From positions 46,973 through 76,364 of the forward strand of contig DBPT01000016.1 of NCBI GenBank assembly GCA_002304925.1: a DNA stretch of 29,392 bases. Reading direction: 5' to 3'. Source of the DNA: Prolixibacteraceae bacterium UBA1413. GTDB lineage: Bacteria > Bacteroidota > Bacteroidia > Bacteroidales > Prolixibacteraceae. This document shows positions 24,117-29,392 of the stretch, one piece after another; position 1 is the stretch's first letter, and the number at the start of each line of letters is the position of its first letter. The position numbers and the translations under genes are program-made. The notes beneath the pieces were generated by a model. It had not been told where the DNA came from. It did no database searches and saw only the letters and a list, made by a program, of their open reading frames with translations.

Positions 24117-25622
24117 TTAGCGGCCTGAGATGACAATCATTTTTTCAGTGATGGAATGTTCCCGGGTTCTGAAGGTGACGGAATAAAAACCAGGATCAAG
24201 TTTCAACGTTATGGCTGAAAAGCGGGCGGTGCCCGGTGTAGCCGTCGTACTGAACAGGAGTGCTCCCGCAAGGTTGCGGAGTATCAGTAACCCGGAGTCA
24301 TATGTTTCGACAGTGAACTGGTCATGGACGGGATTGGGGTACAGGCTGAAGAGGTGCGGACGGTTATTGGCGCTTTCCTCAACTGCAACGGGGTTGGCAA
24401 AGAAATCGACTTTTCCTGCCCCGGAGGAGGCTTTTACCATGTCAGGGACGGCCAACGCATCGGCAGCGGTGTAACTGTAATAAGCATGGGGATCGAAAAG
24501 TGAATCCGGATTCAACTCGTCAAACCGGATGGATTTGTTGCCCGGATTGAGCATGTTCACATTAATGTCGGATGAGGTAAAAATCCTGGTCAGTCCGCTG
24601 TCGTCATAGAGGTTGCCTGACTGCTTCAGTCCGGCTGCCGGATAGTTTCCCGTTTCGGAGCTCCAGGGGCCGTAAACGGCGGTAAAATCGCTCTTGGTGC
24701 GGTCGGCATACATGGGCCATACCGTATTGCGGAAGAAGTTTCCTTCGGCGACCACCCGGGCCTGGTTGGCCGCGGCAATGCCGTAATTGGTGACCCCTTC
24801 GTAGTAGTTGTTCAGGACATGTACCTCGCCGAACCTCACCCGCGGATGGCGCGAATGGGTGTTCTGGTAGTAATTCATGTAAAAGGTACTCTTCAGCCGG
24901 CCGGTATCGGCCGCCCCGTTCTTGTCGGAGTGCCCCACCAGTCCGGTTTTCCAGCTGTTGCGGAAATGACACCATGAAACGGTGATGTAACTGGCGCCAT
25001 CCTTGATGTCGATGCCGCCGTCGGGGTGATCCTTGTTGGCCGGACGGGTGGCGGGGTGCCCGAATGTGCAGTGGTCCACCCACACATGATGGGTCTCCGG
25101 TTCTCCGATGTTGATGCCGTCGTCGTAATAATCCTGAAAAGTGATGTTCCGGATGAGAACATTCCACGATCGTTTTACGTTGATGCCGAAATTCAGCACA
25201 ACATCCCCCCGGCCGATGACGGTCAGGTCGCCCTGTTCCTGGATGGCCAGCATGCTGTTCCCCCAGACACTTCCGCTGTTGGGTACTTCCGCGGCTTCTC
25301 GATAAATGCCCTCTTCCAGGATAATGACCAGGGGTGCGTAACGGGCTGTGCCGTTGCCGGACTGGTTCTTGTAAGCTTTGATACGGTCATAGAGGAGATA
25401 AACCAGTTTCGGAAACTCCCCGGGTCCGTTGATGGTTACCACGTTGCTGCTGGTGAGCGCATCCCCGCCGCCGGTGACCGGCCCCGAAAAACCGTCGCCA
25501 TCGACGGAAGCAAAGCCTACCGGACCGCTCCCTTCCATACCGGTCGCCTGGCTGCAGGCTTCCCTGGCCTGCATCGACAGGAGGAGGATCATCGTGGCGG
25601 CTAAGAACCATTTCTTTTTCAT
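24117..25622 (-). CDS. PL1 family pectate lyase with T9SS sorting domain
   Basis: 501 residues. A signal peptide (1-24, cleavage near ACS-QA) is followed by a right-handed beta-helix. PL1 landmarks are present: WNVLIRNITFQD (153-164), HHVWVDHCTF (178-187), DGGIDIKDGASYITVSWCHF (201-220), and the RxPxxR catalytic motif RHPRVR at 258-263, whose arginine abstracts the proton. The Asp residues of DDG and DGGIDIKDG would hold calcium. Residues about 425-501 are a type A T9SS sorting domain (LFSLYPNPVHDQFTV, ILRNLAGALLF, GFYSVTFRT, EKMIVISG). The enzyme should be displayed or secreted to cleave polygalacturonate by beta-elimination. No PUL genes adjoin it. Confidence 0.94.
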   Translation of the reverse strand: MKKKWFLAATMILLLSMQAREACSQATGMEGSGPVGFASVDGDGFSGPVTGGGDALTSSNVVTINGPGEFPKLVYLLYDRIKAYKNQSGNGTARYAPLVIILEEGIYREAAEVPNSGSVWGNSMLAIQEQGDLTVIGRGDVVLNFGINVKRSWNVLIRNITFQDYYDDGINIGEPETHHVWVDHCTFGHPATRPANKDHPDGGIDIKDGASYITVSWCHFRNSWKTGLVGHSDKNGAADTGRLKSTFYMNYYQNTHSRHPRVRFGEVHVLNNYYEGVTNYGIAAANQARVVAEGNFFRNTVWPMYADRTKSDFTAVYGPWSSETGNYPAAGLKQSGNLYDDSGLTRIFTSSDINVNMLNPGNKSIRFDELNPDSLFDPHAYYSYTAADALAVPDMVKASSGAGKVDFFANPVAVEESANNRPHLFSLYPNPVHDQFTVETYDSGLLILRNLAGALLFSTTATPGTARFSAITLKLDPGFYSVTFRTREHSITEKMIVISGR

Positions 25623-25742
25623 CAGACTACCAAGATAGTTAAAAAAGTATGCCGTTTCTCGGTTTTATCCCTGACAGATCCGAAATTCCCTGCTTTGCAC
25701 GATTAATCTTTGAATATTAAACTTTGATGGGGAAATCCTGTT

Positions 25743-25750
25743 TATTTTTG
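25743..25750 (+). promoter_or_regulatory. Possible -7 element for the metallophosphoesterase gene
   Basis: TATTTTTG matches TAnnTTTG and lies 49 bases before the ATG at 25800. TTTG at 25723-25726 is only 16 bases upstream, which is short for a -33 element. It sits just after a direct repeat ATTAAwCTTTGA (25702-25713 and 25716-25727). Confidence 0.35.
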
Positions 25751-25799
25751 GAAAGATGGAACCGGTTTTCTTTGGCCGGTATTCCGGGAAACAGGTACT

Positions 25800-26957
25800 A
25801 TGAAAATGAATCCTTTTTTTATGATATTTTTTCTTATCGTCATCACGGTGTTGACGCTGGTCAACCTTTATATTTTTTACCGTACCCGGAACCTGTTTCC
25901 TGTGGAACAGCCCCTCCGGTGGGGGTTTATCCTGCTCTTCTGGATGGTGGCTCTGGGCTATATGGCCGGAAGGATCCTGGAGCGCACCGGCGCCGGGGGT
26001 GTGGCTCAGGTGGTGATCAAAGCAGGCTCCCTCTGGCTGGGGGCCATGGTCTACCTGACCCTGTTGTTCCTGCTTGTTGACCTGCTCAGGGGTGTAAGTC
26101 ATATTTTCGGTATGAAGGGGTTCTTTTCTTTTCCGTGGGCGAGTGAAAAGGGACGATGGATCACAGCAGGCGTCTATGGGATGACCGCCCTGATCCTGTT
26201 GGCGGGCTTTTTCAACGCCCGGAATCCCAAAGTGGTGCGGCAGCCCGTGGTATTAGACAAGGTGGTGCCGGGAGGAACCTACAAAGCCCTGCTGGTCTCC
26301 GATATCCACCTGGGCATCACGATTGCCAACGGGCGGCTCGGGAAACTGGTGGAACTGATGAACCGGCAGGAAGCTGATGTGATCCTGATGGCCGGAGATA
26401 TTTTTGATGAGGAGTTGGGACCGGTCATCAAAAATAATCTGGGCGACCTTCTGAAAAATCTCCGCGCGAAGGAGGGGGTTTACGCTATCCTGGGAAATCA
26501 TGAGTTTTACGGGAATGCCGCGGAGGCAGCGCAATACCTCCGTGATCACCGGATTACTGTTTTGCGCGACAGCGCGGTGACCTTGCCTTCGGGGGTTGTT
26601 CTGGCCGGAAGGGAGGAACTCACCGGGGAGCGGATGAATCAGAAAAAGCGGAAAAGTATGGGCGAATTGCTGTCGGGCAGCGATACTGCCCGTCCGGTTA
26701 TCGTGATGGACCACCAACCCTATCACCTTGCGGAAGTGGCCCGGAACCCGGTCGACCTGCAGGTGTCGGGGCACACCCACCACGGCCAGCTCTGGCCATT
26801 CAACTTCATCACCAAAGCCATCTTTGAGATCAGCACAGGCTACGGGAAGATAGGGAAGACCCATTTTTACGTTTCCCCGGGGGTAGGTACCTGGGGCCCT
26901 CCCATCCGCACCAGCTCCCGATCCGAAGTCATTGTGCTGGAAATAACCGGAAAATAG
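25800..26957 (+). CDS. Membrane-anchored calcineurin-like metallophosphoesterase (YkuE/YaeI type)
   Basis: 385 residues. Four hydrophobic segments occupy about 5-26, 41-57, 71-95 and 121-137, followed by a metallophosphoesterase domain from about 160. The five metal motifs are complete: SDIHLG (Asp168, His170), GDIFDE (Asp200), GNHE (Asn233, His234), MDHQP (His305) and GHTHHGQ (His325, His327). Homologues hydrolyse phospholipid headgroup or UDP-diacylglucosamine-type diphosphate substrates at the membrane; the exact substrate is not known. The gene is divergent from the pectate lyase and is the last gene of core-like base composition before the A+T-rich right end. Confidence 0.92.
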   Translation: MKMNPFFMIFFLIVITVLTLVNLYIFYRTRNLFPVEQPLRWGFILLFWMVALGYMAGRILERTGAGGVAQVVIKAGSLWLGAMVYLTLLFLLVDLLRGVSHIFGMKGFFSFPWASEKGRWITAGVYGMTALILLAGFFNARNPKVVRQPVVLDKVVPGGTYKALLVSDIHLGITIANGRLGKLVELMNRQEADVILMAGDIFDEELGPVIKNNLGDLLKNLRAKEGVYAILGNHEFYGNAAEAAQYLRDHRITVLRDSAVTLPSGVVLAGREELTGERMNQKKRKSMGELLSGSDTARPVIVMDHQPYHLAEVARNPVDLQVSGHTHHGQLWPFNFITKAIFEISTGYGKIGKTHFYVSPGVGTWGPPIRTSSRSEVIVLEITGK

Positions 26958-27069
26958 TGGATTTTGGTAAGAATGATGTGATATTTGAATGAGCCTGAGA
27001 ACGAGTTTAAAAGGATGGATCCCTGAAGTAAGTAAATTCCCGTTAATTATTTTTTTTTGTAAAAAAGAG

Positions 27070-27294
27070 ATGGAACGCATTGTAAATTTACACATAGAAA
27101 AATTACCTGAGGGATTTTACCTGGCAACTTCGGAGAGTGTCCAGGGTCTTGTTGCGCAGGGAAGGACCATTGCTGAGACCATCGAAATAGCCAGAGATGT
27201 GGCAAAAAAGCTCATTGAGGCACAGGGGAATGATATTTCTGAATTTATTTCTTTTTCCGATAGTTTTGATTATCCCCTCGTTGTAGGATTGTGA
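27070..27294 (+). CDS. hicB: HicB-family antitoxin, short form
   Basis: 74 residues from the ATG at 27070. This start is chosen over the in-frame 26989 because the upstream residues are not HicB-like and the family begins just before the first strand. The fold signature is the partial RNase-H-like HicB domain: VNLHIEKLPEGFYLATSESV then QGLVAQGRTIAETIEIARDV. There is no C-terminal DNA-binding domain. It is followed after one base by a hicA-type gene that carries a stop at its third codon, so this antitoxin may be an orphan. In the family HicB binds and blocks the HicA mRNA interferase. Confidence 0.85.
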   Translation: MERIVNLHIEKLPEGFYLATSESVQGLVAQGRTIAETIEIARDVAKKLIEAQGNDISEFISFSDSFDYPLVVGL

Positions 27295-27295
27295 A

Positions 27296-27523
27296 ATGGG
27301 ATGACTTTCAGGTTTCAAGTATCGGGAGATTATCCGAACCCTTAAAAGATTCGGATTTATGTTTTTTCGACAGACGGCTGGGAGCCATGAAATCTGGTAC
27401 AATCCATTAACCAACCAGTATACAACAATACCGAATCACCCCGGAGATGTACCAGAAGGAACGCTGAATGCAATACTAAAACAAGCCGGAGTGAATGTGG
27501 AAGAGTTTCTGAAGGAGAAGTAG
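27296..27523 (+). pseudogene. hicA: hicA-like mRNA interferase toxin, nonsense codon at position 3
   Basis: The frame ATG GGA TGA CTT TCA GGT at 27296 gives M-G-stop-LSGFKYREIIRTLKRFGF and continues open to the TAG at 27521-27523, 75 codons in all. The rest is a good HicA double-stranded-RNA-binding-like fold: FFRQTAGSHEIWYNP contains the catalytic Gly-Ser-His, and PNHPGDVPEGTLNAILKQAG is the conserved C-terminal half. Homologues of this type start MG-basic-L, so one base change from an Arg or Gly codon would explain the TGA at 27302-27304. The first in-frame ATG afterwards (27359) would remove the first helix. Either the toxin is dead, a non-standard start is used, or the base is a sequencing error. 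Confidence 0.75.
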
Positions 27524-27553
27524 TGGATAGTATATTTCGGCGAGACAGCTATT

Positions 27554-28036
27554 ATGACCTTCTCCTTTACTCCTTCAGCCGACAGTTACCCAGGTTCCAG
27601 GCAAGGTCGTAAAACTAAAGTTTCTGATATTACCCTAAAAGCATTATTAAAAGATGGTCGGGGGAATAATTGCGCTGAACAGATAGAAAAAGTGTATGAA
27701 AGTGGTTATTCTGGTCCCCAAACCAATTTGGAAGTTAAAGTAAAAAATAATTGTAAGGATCCGACGGTTACACTGTCTTTAACAGACCCAACAGGTAAAG
27801 TGCTTGATGAAAAATCTTTTGCCATTGAAACTCAAAGCAATGACAAAAGCAGTGAAAAAGCCTTAATCATTTTCGGTGTCATCATTTTAATACTCCTTAT
27901 CGTATATATTGCAATGAGCAAAACCAAAAAATCCGGAGCTAAAATATCCTCTTTTCTCTTTCTGCTTATATTCTCAACAATTTTCCTCTCCGGAACACTC
28001 ATCCCTGTTCCAATGACATATACCGACCTGTTATAG
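27554..28036 (+). CDS. Hypothetical two-helix membrane protein
   Basis: 160 residues from the ATG at 27554. The frame is open back to the hicA stop, but no earlier ATG or GTG start was found. Residues 1-95 are polar with two cysteines (NNCAEQ and NNCKDP) and a beta-sandwich-like run, LEVKVKNNC...VTLSLTDPTGKVLDEKSF. Two hydrophobic helices follow at about 103-121 (ALIIFGVIILILLIVYIAM) and 132-150. There is no signal peptide. I do not recognise the family. It lies between two toxin-antitoxin loci in A+T-rich DNA and ends 13 bases from the convergent hicB. It could be a small membrane effector or a fragment of a longer gene that lost its N-terminus. Confidence 0.5.
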   Translation: MTFSFTPSADSYPGSRQGRKTKVSDITLKALLKDGRGNNCAEQIEKVYESGYSGPQTNLEVKVKNNCKDPTVTLSLTDPTGKVLDEKSFAIETQSNDKSSEKALIIFGVIILILLIVYIAMSKTKKSGAKISSFLFLLIFSTIFLSGTLIPVPMTYTDLL

Positions 28037-28049
28037 CCAGTGCCCTTTA

Positions 28050-28457
28050 TTAAGGTCTGTGTATAAGGTTTATTTCTGATAGTTCCTTTCCAATTTGATG
28101 AATTCCAAGCAGTATTTTTTCAGTTTGTGCATCAGATGGTTTCTTACGACCCTGTACATACTGAGAAAGTAAGGTTGGATTCATACCAATCTTATTGGCG
28201 AGAAACTTAGCGTTAATTACTTTGTAGTACTGGAAGAACTGTTTAAAATCAATTTCAAACTTAAGGTTCTCTTGTTCAATGCGAGTGTCATCTTCTTCAA
28301 AAAGGAGATTTGCAGCTTCAAGAGCATTATCAATTAATTCAGGAATTGTCCTGCCAGTAGTATAGATAGGATAGTCTTTAGAGAAGGCAGAAAAACCAGT
28401 ATCTGTTTTTTCCACTATCATTTTAATCTTTTTGTTCGTTGTTTTCATCTCCATCAC
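28050..28457 (-). CDS. hicB: HicB-family antitoxin with C-terminal HTH domain
   Basis: 135 residues. The N-terminal half is the HicB fold (KMIVEKTDTGFSAFSKDYPI then YTTGRTIPELIDNALEAANL). The C-terminal half is a helix-turn-helix DNA-binding domain (INAKFLANKIGMNPTLLSQY then VQGRKKPSDAQTEKIL). It is the second gene of a hicA-hicB unit, starting 5 bases after the hicA stop. In the family HicB neutralises HicA and represses the operon through the HTH; a matching palindrome overlaps the likely promoter at 28686-28705. An alternative start at 28454 or 28448 would change only the first residues. Confidence 0.9.
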   Translation of the reverse strand: MMEMKTTNKKIKMIVEKTDTGFSAFSKDYPIYTTGRTIPELIDNALEAANLLFEEDDTRIEQENLKFEIDFKQFFQYYKVINAKFLANKIGMNPTLLSQYVQGRKKPSDAQTEKILLGIHQIGKELSEINLIHRP

Positions 28458-28462
28458 CTTTA

Positions 28463-28657
28463 TTAATTTTCCAACTTCAAACCTGCATCCTTGAGTATCT
28501 TTCTCTCAAGCCCTTTACCGACCTCCTGACTACCATGATTTGGGAAGATGATCATGCCTGATTTCTTGCCATGTTTGAGTTTTACATGCGAACCTTTTTG
28601 TGAAACAGGGTACCAACCGTCTTTAGTCAGGATCTTATATAGCTCAGAACATTTCAT
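28463..28657 (-). CDS. hicA: HicA-family mRNA interferase toxin
   Basis: 64 residues, the usual size. The start MKCSELYKILTKDGWYPVSQ is a classical HicA helix 1 and strand 1, followed by KGSHVKLKH with catalytic His24, the central IIFPNHGSQEVGKG and the final helix RKILKDAGL. HicA toxins cleave mRNA independently of ribosomes and bring on growth arrest. The gene is intact, unlike the hicA-like gene at 27296, and is of a different subfamily from it. It is transcribed first, ahead of its hicB, from a promoter with a good TAnnTTTG element. Confidence 0.9.
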   Translation of the reverse strand: MKCSELYKILTKDGWYPVSQKGSHVKLKHGKKSGMIIFPNHGSQEVGKGLERKILKDAGLKLEN

Positions 28658-28682
28658 TGTCTGCTAATAAGATATTACAGTA

Positions 28683-28714
28683 CAAAGGTAAATAATAATT
28701 TACCTATAAACAAG
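28683..28714 (-). promoter_or_regulatory. hicAB promoter (-33 TTG, -7 TACCTTTG)
   Basis: The minus strand reads CTTG (28714-28711), a 20-base spacer, then TACCTTTG (28690-28683), a full match to the Bacteroidota -7 consensus at the right spacing. Transcription would start near 28676, giving a leader of about 20 bases before hicA. Confidence 0.65.
28686..28705. promoter_or_regulatory. Likely HicB operator palindrome
   Basis: AGGTAAAT-AATA-ATTTACCT is a perfect 8-bp inverted repeat with a 4-base centre. It overlaps the -7 element and much of the spacer of the hicAB promoter, which is where an HTH-bearing HicB would bind to block RNA polymerase. Confidence 0.65.
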
Positions 28715-28843
28715 CTTTTTCAATATTTGTTATCGCATTCTGACTAACGTTTAAGAAATTGTTTCATAATCAAGATGTTACAAAAACTAAATCTTCTTTA
28801 GTTAGCTTGGGTAGTCAATGGTTCTGGTATAGGGAGGATTAGC

Positions 28844-28971
28844 GGTAACGGTTGAGGCTATATGCAGTAAGGGATTGCGGGCTACTTTCCTCTCCACTAA
28901 CACGAAATTTTATGCGGGGTAGAATGTTTGAATTACCTCTGAAACCCTTATTGCATATAGCCTTTGTTACC
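28844..28971. repeat. 128-base element bounded by 18-bp near-perfect inverted repeats (cassette-site-like)
   Basis: GGCTATATGCAGTAAGGG (28856-28873) and CCCTTATTGCATATAGCC (28945-28962) are complementary at 17 of 18 positions. Outside them GGTAAC (28844-28849) and GTTACC (28966-28971) extend the symmetry. The interior holds a direct repeat TGCGGGSTA (28876-28884, 28913-28921). The whole can fold into one long hairpin. The layout resembles an integron attC site lying at the 3' end of the TPR gene, but the canonical RYYYAAC/GTTRRRY core is not present. Other options are a miniature transposable element or a structured RNA. Confidence 0.7.
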
Positions 28972-29014
28972 TGCTGAACTTTTTTTATTTTCATTGTTTT
29001 ACGTCTTTTTTTTG

Positions 29015-29392
29015 TCAAATACAGTCAGGTCTTGGTACACCTAAAATTGAAAATAGTTGTTCTTTGTCGAACTCTGAAACTCCGTTGTCAGTCGCCATTT
29101 GTAAAGCTTCTTGATATGTTGGTTTTGTGTTGAAAAATTTACGATTAAAATAGTCATACTTGATATATGACCGGAAGTAATAGTAAATTCCTTTAGGTTC
29201 AATCATCAATGCAGCATTGATATATTCTTCAATTTTGTCAATTGTTGGGCGTTGTGTCAGAAATGCTTTATTGCCTTGTAATAAACAAATTGCCGCATAA
29301 AAGAATGTTTCTGAATTATCAAAATTATCTTCAATTGCTTTTTCAAAAGCCGAAAGAGCTTTGTCATACTATGATACTCCCCTTTTTTCGAC
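29015..29392 (-). CDS. TPR-type repeat protein, 5'-partial, apparent 8-bp frameshift near the edge
   Basis: Reading from 29368 down to the stop at 29015-29017 gives 117 residues: YDKALSAFEKAIEDNF is a TPR helix pair, followed by TFFYAAICLLQGNKAFLTQR and a C-terminal part rich in Tyr/Phe (GIYYYFRSYIKYDYFNRKFF). The first in-frame start inside the window (TTG at 29209) would cut the TPR, so the real gene begins beyond the right edge. A TAG at 29369-29371 interrupts the frame. Removing one 8-base unit of the direct repeat there restores SKKGEYDKALSAFEKAI, a canonical TPR. The interruption is either a real mutation or an error near the end of the sequence. Function unknown; TPRs usually mediate protein contacts. 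Confidence 0.55.

Larger units (their letters stand above)
28658..29014. other. 357-base gene-free stretch: hicAB control region and inverted-repeat element
   Basis: From right to left it holds about 40 A+T-rich bases after the TPR gene, a 128-base inverted-repeat element (28844-28971), about 130 bases in which I see nothing specific (28715-28843), and the hicAB promoter with its palindrome (28683-28714). No open reading frame of credible quality or RNA gene was seen. Confidence 0.6.

Noticed and set aside
28036..28070. CCTT-TATT-AAGG near the convergent ends of the membrane protein and hicB as a bidirectional terminator
   Set aside because: A 4-bp stem without a T-run is not adequate.
28844..28971. 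Calling the inverted-repeat element a true integron attC site
   Set aside because: The RYYYAAC/GTTRRRY core and a nearby integrase are not visible; only the hairpin layout and position fit, so it is reported as cassette-site-like.

Overview
The window reads as chromosome of a member of the Bacteroidales/Marinilabiliales type (phylum Bacteroidota). This rests on two secreted enzymes with Por/T9SS-type C-terminal sorting domains, a NigD-like lipoprotein, a GH92 alpha-mannosidase, a large AsmA-like protein, an RRM protein with an RGG tail, the short second form of DNA polymerase III alpha, and several TAnnTTTG (-7) promoter elements. No rRNA, tRNA, CRISPR array or insertion sequence was seen.

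Layout: 1-1436 (-) is the N-terminal part of a secreted repeat/coiled-coil protein that runs off the left edge. 1585-3078 (+) is an NhaC-type Na+/H+ antiporter, overlapping tail to tail with a minus-strand run of AsmA-like protein, CinA, GH92 mannosidase and an exported thioredoxin (3071-9848); a hairpin terminator separates the thioredoxin from the three genes after it. 10094-12941 (+) holds a NigD-like lipoprotein and an S9 peptidase. A degenerate GAGGCT-type repeat lies between the convergent ends at 12942-13059. 13177-18555 (-) is a tightly coupled four-gene unit: T9SS-secreted trypsin-like protease, then binding protein, permease and ATPase of an iron-siderophore/haem/cobalamin-class ABC importer. 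18774-19187 (-) is an RRM RNA-binding protein with its own terminator. 19437-23974 (+) holds an RsmF-like rRNA m5C methyltransferase and a DnaE-type polymerase whose PHP domain has lost metal ligands. 24117-25622 (-) is a T9SS-secreted PL1 pectate lyase and 25800-26957 (+) a membrane-anchored metallophosphoesterase.

From about 27,000 to the right edge the DNA becomes visibly more A+T-rich and accessory in character. It holds a HicB antitoxin beside a hicA toxin gene with a stop at codon 3, an orphan two-helix membrane protein, a second intact HicA-HicB pair with a palindromic operator lying on its promoter, a 128-bp element bounded by near-perfect 18-bp inverted repeats, and a TPR protein interrupted by an apparent 8-bp duplication at the window edge. 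This looks like a cassette-like or defence-island-like segment and is the best place to look for something undescribed.

Functionally the core part suggests a polymer- and protein-degrading heterotroph: pectate lyase and mannosidase for glycans, an outer-surface protease tied genetically to a chelate importer, an S9 peptidase for peptides, plus housekeeping functions (CinA, RNA methylation, RRM chaperone, Na+/H+ exchange).
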